DNA of 64,000 nt from Anagrus nilaparvatae (GCA_022575985.1 JAKSXM010000231.1:9938501-10002500), one strand, 5' to 3'; shown: positions 48,567 to 61,467, numbered from the stretch's first letter. Notes: generated by a model from the letters alone, not told the origin. Translations and numbers: made by a program.

Positions 48567-49535
48567 ATTTTATTCCTCTTCCTTTTTTTTAACATTTATT
48601 TGAGAAAAAAAATTAGAATTGTGGAAATTAAAAACTAGTGAATTGTATTTAAATGAAATTCTGAAGAAAATATTCTGCAGATTTTGAATAATAATCCCAT
48701 GATAAACTGTTGTTTTTTACCTATAATTGCCTATTTCTTTCCTTTTTACTTATATAAATTTATGGTTTGTTACTGCGGTTAGGTTATTAAGAGAGAATAG
48801 GGGATAAACTAAGATAAAACGCGGAGCCAAATTTAATATTGATTTTTAGATAATGACTAAATTTTCTAAGTATAGATTGTATTAATTGTTTTAAAAAAAA
48901 GTTTAAAAAAATTACTTTTAGTTAATAATTTAGAAAAGTTAAATTTTTATACATTTCTTCATTTTTAAACTTAATGACAATTAATTTTGTGAGTTTAGTT
49001 TACCCTCTATTCCCTCTCGATAATCTAACAGCAGTAACAAACCATAAATTTATAAAATTGTAAAGTCCAAAGAAATTTTATATAATTTGACCTAAAAAAC
49101 CTGAATTTTCCGTTTCTGAAGTATACTATCAGATAAATTGTTTAAACTATTTAATATATCATTTAAAATCTTCATTTCAGGTCTGGTAATTTTTTTGTAA
49201 TAATTTGTTAGTAACAAGAAACTGGTAATTTTTTAGGCGAAATAAAATTGAAATACGTGTTCTGTAGATCAAAAAACTTATAATAATATGTACCACACAT
49301 GAATTTCTACGATTTTTTGCAATAATTTGTTAACAATTAAATATTGCTTAGACAATTAATCTAATGTCTTCAAAAATAGAAAATTCGGATTTGGCAGGTC
49401 AAATTACATAAAATTTCTTTGGTCCCTTTTTGAAATTTTATTTAAATTGAATACACTATTTTTTAATTTTCACAATCCTCATTTCTTTTTCTCAAAAAAT
49501 GTTAAAAAAGGGAGGGGAATAAAATTTAAACATAC
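48567..49535. mobile_element. Complex nested inverted repeat, ~970 bp
   Basis: Outer arms (48567-48660 and 49435-49535) share 'taaattttattcc' and 'tttgagaaaaaaaa' against their inverses. A second pair ('aaatttatggtttgttactg' at about 48757 against 'cagtaacaaaccataaattt' near 49032) has a different centre. A third pair (49069-49115 and 49378-49425: 'ccaaagaaattttatataat' against 'attacataaaatttctttgg') has yet another. So palindromes are nested or an element has inserted within another. Non-coding. Confidence 0.6.
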
Positions 49536-49539
49536 CTAA

Positions 49540-51805
49540 AACCTTTTTTAGTTGATTTAAAAAACTGCTTAAAATTTCAAGAAGCTATATTTTTTGCTCA
49601 AATTTAACTCAAAGAAGACTAGCCATGTTCTTATATAGACAGTCAAAACCTATATTTTGCTCAATGGTTCATGAATCTTAATTAAAAAACTTAAAATTTT
49701 CAAAATTCTATGGAAATTTGAACATGTTTTGCAGGATCTAAAAGATTTTGATTTGAAAAAGTCGATTTCTGAATAAAATATTGATGTGAGAAAAAACTCA
49801 CAATGCAAAATAAAATTTACATTTTAATCTGTTTTAATCCAGTAAACGTACAACCTTTAAAAATCTAAGATCCCAGATACACCTTTCCTTTAGCTATTAG
49901 TACTGATGAATCGAAATAAAATTCTATATTATTAAAAGAATAAAGACTTGTAATAATTGAAATTTTTGTAATTTTTTTTAAATCGCTGTCTATGCCACTG
50001 GATTGCATACTATGATAACATTATGAAGAAAAAATGTAACTTGTATATTTATATATATATATTTAATGTTACAAGAAAAATTTCGTCACAAGTATATTAT
50101 TAAGGTTATTTTTTCATTTCACATTTTTTCTTTATAAAGTATTTACTTTTCTTTTATACTAGAGAGTAATTTACGTAAAGTACACAGTTTATTAAATAAA
50201 AATTGACATTATATTTATAATTTTTAATCTTAGCTATTTTTCATAAATTAATTTTTATTTCAAATTTCTATAATTTAATTCAAGAAAAAATTTTTAGAAT
50301 TTAAAATTTAAAAAATTTTTGATTGTACCTAATCTACAAAAAAAAAAACTAAAACTTTCATTTAAAAATTTTTCCTTTCTTCCACTGAAATAAGAAATGA
50401 AAAAAATCTCTATTGTTATAATTGTTAAAACACATAAACTTCATAAAAATTGCATATAATGGACACCTTCTTTAAAACACTCTGCATTATATTAACATAA
50501 TATTTTTTTTATTACTCTTACACGACACGTTTGCACTAGAGAATTTTTTTTAAATTTATTTTTATATTCCAGACCTTTTTTATTGTTCTTTTTTTAAAAT
50601 AATACATACATGCATTGTAATAAATTTGAGACTAATTTCACTTTAATTTATTTGCGAAACCATAAATTTATACTTGATATTAAAAATTATTTTTCAAATT
50701 TTGGCCTTCATTTTTTCTACTGCATGATATTTTAAAATTTTAAGATTATGACATTTATTTATATAAAATAATATTTTACTCATTTTTACTACTTTAGTTA
50801 GTAATCCGGGTGCAGTACTTGTACTTATTGACATCCAGGTATATTTCTAGTAAATGCATATTACTCAAGTTAAAATTTATCATTTTTACGACTAATAATA
50901 ACCCTTAGCTATACATTATAAAAATTCGAATGAAAATATTTCTCTTAGACATCTTTTAGCCATTTTAATTTATACAAGGGCTAAATAAGATTTTTCAGGG
51001 TTTGAAATACACATATAAAAAAAGTATAATCATTTACAATTACATTAATGACCTTTTATTTGTCCACAATACATTCTCTATTGATATTTTCTTGAGCTAT
51101 CCTTTTGAGATTTCCCACAGACGCACTGGCAGTCTCTGTATGATAGTGCACATTCTCTTGTTAGAAATCTCCTAAGAAATAAATAACACATGAAGTTTCT
51201 CTTTTTTATAGCCCCCTTTATTAAACAAAGCTTCGATTTATCTTAAAATTATAATTGCTTTAATTAGTGTCATTCATATCTATACTATTGATTTTAAAGT
51301 GATTTAAATTTTATTTCCCTTCAGTTTTTTAATTATTTTAATTTTATTTATTTTTAAATTTTATTTATTCAAGCTTTTAAATTAATTATTCTATTGAGAT
51401 AATTGAAAAATATTTGAAAAACATATGTTTTTAAAATTATTTTTGGGGCGACAGAAGCTAGACTTTAAAAATTCAAAAAAATTAATAAATAAAAAGAACA
51501 AATATATAGCAGTTTGAAGCTCGAAATAGAAAATATCGAAATTGGCAAATTGTATTAAAAGATCTTTCAAGAAATATGGACTAAAATTTTTCAGACCATT
51601 TTTCTCATCATGAATTTTAAATAAATTTTTGACTTTTGCAAAAATTAAAACAAATTGAAAAAAATGACGAAAATAAAAAGTATTCCTGTACGTACTTGAA
51701 TAACAATGAAAAATTTATTGCTAAAAAATAGTAATTCAAAGTATTTTTAAGATTTCTAGATCTTCAAACGTGATGAGTTCTAATTAATAAAAATTACATT
51801 ATAAA
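49540..51805. other. Gene-free AT-rich stretch
   Basis: Read on both strands; no coding ORF, tRNA or clear repeat boundary found. Confidence 0.45.
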
Positions 51806-51810
51806 TATTT

Positions 51811-51921
51811 AGTGGAACCTCGATAAATCAAATAAGCTAGTTTTTATATGCCGGGACCCTCGAGTCTTTCGAATTAGACGAAATTTCGAATTATGAAGGT
51901 TATACTTATCGAGGATCCACT
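51811..51921. mobile_element. Pogo/Tigger-like MITE, 111 bp
   Basis: Termini AGTGGAACCTCGATAA and TTATCGAGGATCCACT are inverted repeats of the CAGTGGA-CCTCGATAA type typical of pogo/Tigger relatives. Short interior palindromes ('ttcgaattagacgaaatttcgaatta') and no coding content. The flanking TA duplication is not intact. Confidence 0.7.
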
Positions 51922-52054
51922 GATGTATCAGGTCTAGGTATATAATATTTAGAATTTTTTTGGTCTATGATTTCTTAATATCTATAATATACTGAATGAT
52001 TCTTTTATGCGCTATTTTTCGGGGTCACATTTTTCTGAATTGTTTTTATTTTTG

Positions 52055-54225
52055 CAACTCACCTATTTTTTAAACGGTTAGCGCAAGGTGAGCAAAACAT
52101 GCTACTTAATTCTACCAGCTTAAATTTTCATACAATTTTGAATGCAATAGTTGTTTAAGGTAAATAACTTATTATTATACATTAGCTTTATAGTCGATTG
52201 ATTTAAAACCCTTCAGAAAATTTACATTAAGGGTTGAACATCCAAAAAACAGGCATTTTAAAACCTTTTCGCGGACAAAACGTGCCACTTTTATGAAAAA
52301 GTTTATTATTCGAAAAATAAATATTATTTTTTACTCAAAGTTCATATCCAAAGGTATTTGAGGTTGTTGATTCCAAAAGTGAACATGAACAATACATAAA
52401 ATAACATTCATGGTTAGACATCCTTACATACTATCGATCAAAAAAAGATGTGGACCTCTCGTATTTTTGAAATATTTTTCAGAAAAATGGTCCCAGAATG
52501 TTCGGTTAAAAAAAAATCTGTTGAAAAATTATCCTTCGATCTCTGTAGAAAATTTTATGATTGTAACTTTATTAGGAGGGGAGGGACAGCAATAAATGCA
52601 TCAAAAAAGTAAGAAAAAAAGAATTTTATTTTTTAGGTCGTTTTTAAACGTTTAATTAGTGCCTTAAAAATTATTTTAAATTAACCAAATTTTAACTGCA
52701 GGTTCTTTAACTCTTTAACTTCAGGGGAGCGTTTGAATTTTCAAAAAATATTAACAATTAATTTGTTTATAACAATTTAAGCTAAAATTGCTTCTGCTTA
52801 TCGTAGAAACGTAATTCTTTTTTTAAATGACAGGTAATCATGCCTGGATTACAATTTTAGAATTTGGTCAACGTCAGAATATTGGTTTGATAACAGTATC
52901 CAAAAAACGAGTGAATTTTTATTAATAGAATGCTAATAAATAAGCCCCATTGTTCATGAATAACCTGATGAATAAAAAAATTTATGATCTAAGCACCCGT
53001 AGATATCCTTGAATTTTTTTACGAATTAAGGTAAGCGTAACAGATATGGAACCTGCAACATCGACAGAAAAAACCGAGGGAAAACTTCTATTTAAGCAAG
53101 ATTTAAGGCATATATGCCATTTTCAGAGTTTTCTTGCTAATTAAGGTCTTAATTTATATTAAAAATGCGTTTGTCTTGATCATAATATGTATTCAATAAT
53201 GCCTACGCTTACCTTGTTTCTTTAAATAATATAAAGATATTGGCAGGTGTTTAGGTCATAAACTTTTTTATTCATCAGTTTATTAATGAACAATGGGGCT
53301 TATTTATTAACATTCTATTCATAAAAATTCACTCGTTTTTTGGATACTGTTATCAAACCAATATTCTGACGTTGACCAAATTCTAAAATTGTAATCCAGG
53401 CATGATTACCTGTCATTTAAAAAAAGAATTACGTTTCTACGATAAGCAGAAACGATTTTAGCTTTTTATTTGTTAATATTTTTTGAAAATTCCAAAAGTC
53501 CCCTGAAATTAAAGGGTAAAAGAACCTGCAGTTAAAATTTGTTTAATTTAAAATAATTTTTAATGCATCAATTAAACGTTTAAAAACGGCATAAAAAATA
53601 AAAATTTTTTTTTCTTACTTTTTTGATGCATTTATTGCTGTCCCTCCCCTCCTAATAAAGTTACAATAATAAATTTTTTTACACAGATTAAAGGATAATT
53701 TTTCAACAGATTTTTTTTTACCCGAACATTCTAGGACCATTTTTCTGGAAAATATTTCAAAAATACGAGAGGTCCACATCTTTTTTTGATCGATAGTAAT
53801 AGGGGCTGAAAAGGGTAAAAATGTCAATTTGATAGAAACGCTATATTTTAATTTTTATTAAGTTATAGGGGGTTTTCGAAATTGCTAATTCCGAAAATGA
53901 ACATAAATGATAACTTTTTAAAAATAAAAAAAATACCATTTTTAAAAAATTAAAATTTTTACCCTCTTCCACTTTAGGTTAAATGCAAAAAAATTTGTAT
54001 GTTGATTTTTGGATTAGTTTTCGAATAATAAACTTTGTTATAAAAGTGTCTCGTTTTGCCGGGAAAACGGCCTAAAATTGCTTGTTTTTGAGTTTTCAAC
54101 CCTGAATATATATTTTCTGAAGGGTTATAGGTCAAAATTTACTATAAAACTGATATAATATTTTTATAGAATCAAATAGCGCGTTTTGTCCGCCCGGTGT
54201 TAATCGGTTAAACATTTTTTATCGA
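52055..54225. mobile_element. Giant palindrome with conserved inner and diverged outer arms, ~2.2 kb
   Basis: The inner arms (about 52425-53045 and 53200-53800) are near-identical inverses, for example 'aagatgtggacctctcgtat' (52446-52465) against 'atacgagaggtccacatctt' (53763-53782) and 'aataagccccattgttcatg' against its inverse. The outer arms (52055-52400 and 53830-54225) are recognisably inverted ('cgaataataaacttt' at 54014 against 'aaagtttattattcg' at 52299; 'ttctgaagggtt') but much more diverged. The centre is near 53115 with a ~155-bp spacer. Mirrored 61-aa and 70-aa ORFs are shadows. Confidence 0.8.
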
Positions 54226-54313
54226 TTTTTGCGAAAATCAAAAATGTATTAACTAATAATGTAGCACACTGAAAAAAATAACGCTTGCTGCAAGCGGATT
54301 TTTATTTCAGTGT

Positions 54314-54597
54314 AAGGATGTACGGTTACTCAACTATTCGGGTTAGTAAGGATTGCATGTAAACGAGAAATTTTACAGAGGTCTGCAGGTACGGTTTTGA
54401 ATAGAAAATTTCCCTGGTTATACGATTCTATGAAAAAAAATTTGAAAATAAAATATTTGTAGATTTTTACGGAAACCCAGGAAAATTTACGATTCAAAAC
54501 CGTACCTACAGACCCTTTGAACATTTTGGGTTTGTCCAATCTGATCCAAAAATAAAAGATCGAACTTTCAAACCCGCGGGTACCCAAGAATTACGAA
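54314..54597. mobile_element. Diverged relative of the hAT MITE
   Basis: The left end 'ggatgtacggttact' then 'attcgggtta' resembles the 14225 element's 'ggggtgggcggttaccc' then 'ttttcgggta'. The interior 'gaaaatttccctggttatac' resembles 'gaaatttccctggtacgatc' of that element (minus strand). Internal inverted arms pair at 54382-54420 and 54473-54515 ('tgcaggtacggttttgaat' against 'attcaaaaccgtacctaca'). Target duplication decayed. Confidence 0.5.
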
Positions 54598-54599
54598 AA

Positions 54600-56205
54600 A
54601 TGTTAAAAATTAGAACTTTAGGTTGTATATCTAGCAAAAATTGTACTAGATTGATCATAAAATTGTTTCCAAAAATGTTTATAAATTAAAAAAAAGTTTT
54701 TTTTTTGTCATGAATATGAATAGAATAAAAACGTCAATGACTATTTAAGGGGTAACCTTGTTGAAAGTAAAATTATTGTTTTGTTATACTTAAGTCCAGT
54801 ACATGAATAATCTGTTTATCTTGAAAATTTCGTGATTATCTACTTAAAATGTAGGACAGTTTATCATCCTTGGAAAAGCATCGAGATATTTATTTAATTG
54901 CTTTGTACAATTTAAAAAGCAAATAAGTTATTTTTGAGATATAAAGAATATAATTACATACTACTGGAAAGAAAAAATTTCACAGAAAAATGTAGGTAGG
55001 ACATAAATATCAAGGAAATATTTATAAAAAAAAGTGAAAATTTAAATAAAACAAAAATAAAAGTAATAGGTGCGTCTAATAAAATAAAAAAATAAAAAAA
55101 AATTGTTTAAATAGTAGTATGTACTGATTTATTAGCAGTTAAAAGTTCAGTAACCTTAAAAGAAAAAATGTTTATTTAATATAATTTCGGTATGCACATC
55201 TAAAATGATAAAATTGATTAAATAATGTTTATTTTTAAACCGCATCAAATCGGTTAATTCAAAGAAATTTTTAAATAGAAATTTTTTGATAATAAAAAGT
55301 TACGTAAAAATTCTATAAAATAAATAATTTTTTATATGAGAAAATATACTGATACTTACTTTCACAAGGTCAATAATTAATTTAGCATCTTTTAAATATT
55401 TTTATCTCAAAAATTCAAATACTTTAACTTTCTTTGCATTGTAAATTAAAGATTTTTTATTTTTAATATTAATCTTCTTTCAACACTTGAACGTTTATAA
55501 AATAATTATAAATTGCACATTTTTTTTTAATCAAAAGTTTTTACACAATTACTTTAAATATTATTGTAATTATACAAGAGAGTCTGTACATGCACGTGCG
55601 TAAATTTATGCATATACACGACTTTGTATTCTTCCTTATGCATGAAAAAAGAAAAAAATTACTGATTTTTTATTTCTAAGTAGCTTTGTGAAAGTGCATA
55701 AGATCCCATATAATAATACCATAGAATGTAATATATCAAGAATTTTTAGATTCAGCCGGATTTAGTCAAGCTTTTGTATGTATGTACTTTGATTTTATCA
55801 ATTATACAATATCATTATAAATACGTATTTATATGCACGTACATTGTCTTTTTAAAAACATATTAGCAATTAATTTTTTTTATATAAAAGTCTACGTTCA
55901 TAAAGATTATAAATAATAGATATTTCCATTTTTTACTATTCTTGTAAGTAAACGTTAAAGTCTATTGAAATTATTTTTATTTCTTGTAAATATTTATTCA
56001 ATGATTATTCATGTACAATCACAGATTTTTCTATAAAAACATTTGATCTGGACAAAGAAAAGTTTCTTCACTGGGCTGTAAATATTTTTTAAAAAAATAT
56101 CACTTTACCTATCACAAAAAATATTTTTTTTTTCATTTTTTTTTTTGCATTGAAAAATTAAATACAGCCTTTTCAGACGAAGATGCTTTATTTGAAAATT
56201 TGTTG
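54600..56205. other. Gene-free AT-rich stretch
   Basis: No supported gene, RNA or element. AT-rich, with A runs near 55085-55105. Confidence 0.45.
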
Positions 56206-56208
56206 ACT

Positions 56209-56760
56209 ACACGGTAGAGCTGCTTTGATTGAATATTCAACCAATTGGTTGAATTTCGCAGTTTTTGGTTGAATTTTAAACCAATTGGTTGAATATTAAA
56301 CCAAATACTGCGATTTTCAACCAATTGGTTGAATTTTCAACCAAAACTGCTTACTAAATGCACTAATTTCGGGATGTCGTCGAGTTTTAGTATTTTTATG
56401 TTCTCAAAAAATTTTTACAGCTACTTTTGCTCGAAAATTGTAGGCTTTTTATTTCATTTTAACTTTCTTTGGTAGCTGCCATTTTGTTAATCTACGTAGG
56501 ATAACCTTTTTAATTAGTCATTCCTCAGTTTCAGAGCCAAAAGAAGTAGTACATAAAAAATTACTACTGTTTTTATTTTGTATTTTAGCTTTTGGTTGAA
56601 AATTAAACCAGTTTTGGTTGAATATCGCAGTTTTTGGTTGAAAATCGCAGTATTTGGTTTAATATTCAACCAATTGGTTGAAAATTCAACCAAAAACTGC
56701 GAAATTCAACCAATTGGTATTCAATGGTATTAGTATTCAACCAAAGCAGCTCTACCGTGT
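56209..56760. mobile_element. TIR element with self-palindromic AACCAATTGGTT units
   Basis: Perfect termini ACACGGTAGAGCTGCTTTG at the left and CAAAGCAGCTCTACCGTGT at the right. Just inside both ends are repeated, interleaved units built from the palindrome AACCAATTGGTT joined by 'gaatttt', 'gaatatt' and 'cgcagttttt'. The middle (about 56350-56580) is unique. Length 552 bp, non-coding. A second copy starts at 63909. Target duplication unclear. Confidence 0.78.
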
Positions 56761-56764
56761 AAGT

Positions 56765-58110
56765 TTCGAACCTTATATTAGACAGGTTCCTTTTTAAGGA
56801 ATTCTGAGTACTCACATAACAGAATTACAAAATAAAGATAATCATCTATTTATTAATTACTGGAAATTACATTATTTGAGTATAAATATTTAAAAGGTTA
56901 CTATTTAGTAAAAGAAAAAAAATTTAACTTAATATACAGTTGATTTCTAAGAGGAGGGAGAATATATTTTATAATAGTCCGATTCTAATAATTTTAGATT
57001 TACTTACAAAATATTGCAAAAAAAATCTAAAAAAGCTAGTTTTTGCAGATTTAATGGTATTAACCGATTTTTCATGCTTTTTAAACCCCCGCTCCATATT
57101 CCGTTACAATAAAAAAAAAACTGTTTTATACATGATTCCACTAATTTTTACTCATTCAAATATGTTTCTGCCATTTTGAAGATCTTGCCATGCAACATAT
57201 TTAGTTGTTAAACAAGAAAAAAAAAAAGGATTTGACTTTCTATGCAGTTCTTTTGGTGAGCAAGGAATCTGCCATTCCCTGTGCCTCGCCTATACTCCTA
57301 ACATTTTTTCCTTTGAACAATTTCTCCTTTGGACGAATGCTCCCCCTAAACAATTGTCCTCCTTGATATTTCCTTCCTCTGACATGCGAGTTCACAATCA
57401 GGAAGAAAGTAGACCACCTAGTTGTTTATTGCGAGGACTATGCCACCGAACCCTCGATCCCTTTTAGGGCAAGTACACCTAAAATAGTATCCCAGTAACT
57501 GAAATTCTAACGAAATTATTTTGATATTATTTTGAAACTCGGACAGATAAAATACTTTTATGAACTCCTTTTACGACACTTATTATTCAATTTTCAACTG
57601 GATGTAAACTACATTTAAAAAAAATATTTTTAATTAAAGAAGAAGCTTTTCTTAGAATTTAAATAATTTAGTTAATAACCTATTATGCAACATAATAATA
57701 ATTTTATCTTATTGGTTAATTCATACAAAGTAATGCTACAGCTAAAATAATAAAAATGCATAAAAAATAATAGTACATATAATTATATAGTTTACTTCAA
57801 CATAAATGAAAAGTTTTATAATTATAATTTTAGTTTTTCCACATAAGTGAATTATAAACCATTTAAAAGACACACACAATCACTCACGCATTCTCATGCA
57901 TAGAGTGAATATTAAAATTTTTAATACATTTTTTACTTATTTAGACATTGGTTAACTAATTTAAAAATAAAAATTGAAATAAAAATTAATTTTTTTAATT
58001 TCTTCATTTAATATTCTATCCTTTTTCAAATTATTATTCTTATTTTATATTTTTTTCTAAAAAATTTACCATGCTTTCTATTCCAAATATAGTTCTTACA
58101 TTTTCAAATT
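56765..58110. other. Gene-free stretch
   Basis: AT-rich, with one locally GC-richer patch at 57240-57480 (repeated 'tcctttg' and 'cctttgaacaatttctcctt' phrases) that has no open frame. The 79-aa ORF at 56940-57179 shows no recognisable domain. Confidence 0.4.
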
Positions 58111-58112
58111 AT

Positions 58113-60951
58113 TAGTCAGGGGTATAGTGTGAAAAAAAAGGTCAAATCTCAAACTGCCTTTGAAAGTACACGAATCGAGTTGAAACCTTTTGCATTCGCT
58201 TCAGAAAAATAATGCCAACAAAGCGTTACAACGATCTAGTGTATCATATGCCGGGGGGTGGTTTCCCCCCCCCTATTTTCACCCCATTTCCCGGCCAAAA
58301 TGGAAGTGCAGTAAAAAAATTATTTTTTACATTTTTTAATGATGCTAAGTGGTTATTTAGGCCACTAAATTAGAATTTAAGGTCAAAAATAACATTTAAC
58401 AGGTTCCAAGGGGTGAATTTGACCTATTTTCACCCCAGATACCCCCAAAATCCACATAAATTTTGAAGATACTTTTTTTTATAATTAAATTCATTATTTA
58501 GGTTTTTTAGGTCGCTGATCTCAAAAATGATGTCAAAAATTTTATTCAACAGGTTCTGAAGGGTGAAATTGGCCAATTTTCACCCCTTCCCCCCCCAAAA
58601 AAAACTAATTTTGTCAAAGGCACTTTTTTTTTTATTTTTAAAAGGTCTAGTAGGTTTTTTAGGTCGCTGAGTTCAAAAATGATGTCGAAAATTACATTTA
58701 GCTGGTTACAGAGGGTGAAATTGGCCATTTTACCCCTTTAACCCCCCCAAAATCCACATAAATTTTGAAGATACTTTTTTTTATAATTAAATTCATTATT
58801 TAGGTTTTTTCGGTCGCTGATCTCAAAAATGATGTCAAAAATTTTATTCAACAGGTTCTGAAGGGTGAAATTGGCCATTTTTTACCCCTTTAGCCCCCCC
58901 AAAAACTCATTTTGTCAAAGGAACTTATGTTTTTTATTTTGAAAAGTTGTAGTAGGTTTTTTTGGGTGCTGAGTTCAAAAATGATGTCGAAAATTACATT
59001 TAGCTGGTTACAGAGGGTGAAATTGGCCATTTTACCCCTTTAACCCCCCCCCCCCCCAAAAACTCATTTTGTCAAAGGAACTTATGTTTTTTATTTTTAA
59101 AAGGTCTGGTAGGTTTTTTTGGGTGCTGAGTTCAAAAATGATGTCGAAAATTACATTTAGCTGGTTACAGAGGGTGAATTTGGCCATTTTCATTCCAAAA
59201 TTTACATTAAGAGACTATCAAGAGACTCAAGAAGTATTTATGTGAGATTATGTTAGTTTATTGTATCATATTTTGTATAATTTCATGAATAAAATTTCAT
59301 TTTTTTAAATAAAATTCAAATGAAATATTCAAAAGAGGAAATATAACATTTATTTTTTCTTTTAGTTTATTAAAAATTATAAAGAAATAAATAGTAGTAA
59401 AAAAATGTAAAGAAAAAAATACTTAATAAAATAATAATAATTTGAATATACAGTAAACAATAATTTTATTTTACTAAATGTTATAATTTCTCTTAAGAAT
59501 ACACATTTCATTATAAATTGAAAACCCAATTATTTAATTAAATTTAGAAAAATTAAGTATTTTGAAGGTTTATGTAAATTTAGGGGTATTTGGGGTAAAA
59601 AATCGCCAAATTCACCCTTTAGAACCTGTTAAATAAAATTTTTTAATTTATTTTAGAAATCTGCAACCTAAAAAACCCAATTAATTAATTTAATTAAAAA
59701 AAAAAGTATTTAAAAGGTTTAGCTTAATTTTGGGGTGAAAATGGCCAAATTCACCCTCTGTAACCAGCTAAATGTAATTTTCGACATCATTTTTGAACTC
59801 AGCACCCAAAAAAACCTACTACAACTTTTCAAAATAAAAAACATAAGTTCCTTTGACAAAATGAGTTTTTGGGGGGGTTAAAGGGGTAAAATGGCGAATT
59901 TCACCCTTTGGAACCAGGTAAATGTAATTTTCGACATCATTTTTGAACTCATCACTCAAAAAAACCTACTAGACCTTTTAAAAATAAAAAAAAAAGTGCC
60001 TTTGACAAAATGAGTTTTTTTTGGAGGGGGGGGTTAAAGGGGTAAAATGGCCAATTTCACCCTCTGTAACCAGCTAAATGTAATTTTCGACATCATTTTT
60101 GAACTCAGCACCCAAAAAAACCTATTAGACCTTTTCAAAATAAAAAACATAAGTTCCTTTGAGAAAATGAGTTTTTGGGGGGGTTAAAGGGGTAAAATGG
60201 CCAATTTCACCCTCTGTAGCCAGCTAAATGTAATTTTCGACATCATTTTTGAACTCAGCACCCAAAAAAACCTACTAGAACTTTTCAAAATAAAAAACAT
60301 AAGTTCCTTTGACGAAATGAGTTTTTGGGGGGGGTTAAAGGGGTAAAATGGCCAATTTCACCCTCTGTAACCAGGTAAATGTAATTTTCGACATCATTTT
60401 TGAACTCAGCGACCTAAAAAACCTACTAGACCTTTTAAAAATAAAAAAAAAAGTGCCTTTGACAAAATTAGTTTTTTTTGGGGGGGAAGGGGTGAAAAAT
60501 GGCCAATTTCACCCTTCAGAACCTGTTGAATAAAATTTTTGACATCATTTTTGAGATCAGCGACCTAAAAAACCTAAATAATGAATTTAATTATAAAAAA
60601 AAGTATCTTCAAAATTTATGTGGATTTTGGGGGTGTCTGGGGTGAAAATAGGTCAAATTCACCCCTTGGAACCTGTTAAATGTTATTTTTGACCTTAAAT
60701 TCTAATTTAGTGGCCTAAATAACCACTTAGCATCATTAAAAAATGTAAAAAATAATTTTTTTACTGCATTTCCATTTTGGCCGGGAAATGGGGTGAAAAT
60801 AGGGGGGGAAAACCACCCCCCGGCATATGATACACTAGATCGTTGTAACGCTTTGTTGGCATTATTTTTCTGAAGCGAATGCAAAAGGTTTCAACTCGAT
60901 TCGTGTACTTTCAAAGGCACTTCGAGGTGAAAAACACATTACCCCTGACTA
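58113..60951. mobile_element. Giant palindrome built from tandem repeats, TA-flanked, ~2.8 kb
   Basis: Termini GTCAGGGGTATAGTGTG (58115) and CACATTACCCCTGAC (ending 60949) are inverted and flanked by TA (58113-58114, 60950-60951). Outer arms are highly conserved ('gcgttacaacgatctagtgt' at 58222-58241 and its inverse near 60830). Inside each arm are several ~120-160-bp tandem units containing 'gttacagagggtgaaattgg', 'gatgtcgaaaattacattta' and 'ctcattttgtcaaagg', mirrored in the other arm. The middle (about 59200-59570) is unpaired. The module 'aggttttttaggtcgctgat' occurs repeatedly. The 60- and 61-aa ORFs on opposite strands are mirror copies, not genes. Confidence 0.82.
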
Positions 60952-61467
60952 TATTATCTTATTGCTGTTATAAGTTATTCTTTCTTTTTTTATACGGATT
61001 TAACGGTTCTTACAATGATCAGAAGACTAATTAAAAGATTGAGTAGCATAACTGTTTTTGAGCGTAGTTTTCAAAATGTTAGCTTTCGAGTGAAAATTCA
61101 GTTTTAATTTATTCACCAAGATTTTTAACAAGCCAAGAATATTATTTAAAATTGGGGGGGGGGGCTATTAAATTTCTCAGTAAATACGTCCTTACTACTA
61201 GTTTTTCCCGAAATAATTTGACATCTTTTAAGTTTAAATTATAAAAAATTATTCCATAAGTGTAACAAACTTAATCCATAACTATGACTATTTGCGTATT
61301 TGCTTATCTGTATTTGAGAATTTAATCAAAAGTAATTAATTATTTTTCAAAATTATGCGATTCAAGTATTTTATAAAAAATGATGCCTTGCATGTACAAT
61401 AAAATAGTAAAAATAATAAATAAAATAGACGGACTTGAATGAAAAATTAATAAATATTTATTTACAG
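60952..61467. promoter_or_regulatory. Gene-free region upstream of the first recognised CPAP1-like exon
   Basis: AT-rich, with a G run near 61156-61164. The start-codon exon of the CPAP1-like gene must lie here or further upstream; I could not identify it. Confidence 0.35.

Noticed and set aside
58546..60533. Mirrored 60- and 61-aa ORFs with nearly the same peptide
   Set aside because: Both come from the tandem units of the TA-flanked palindrome in opposite arms.
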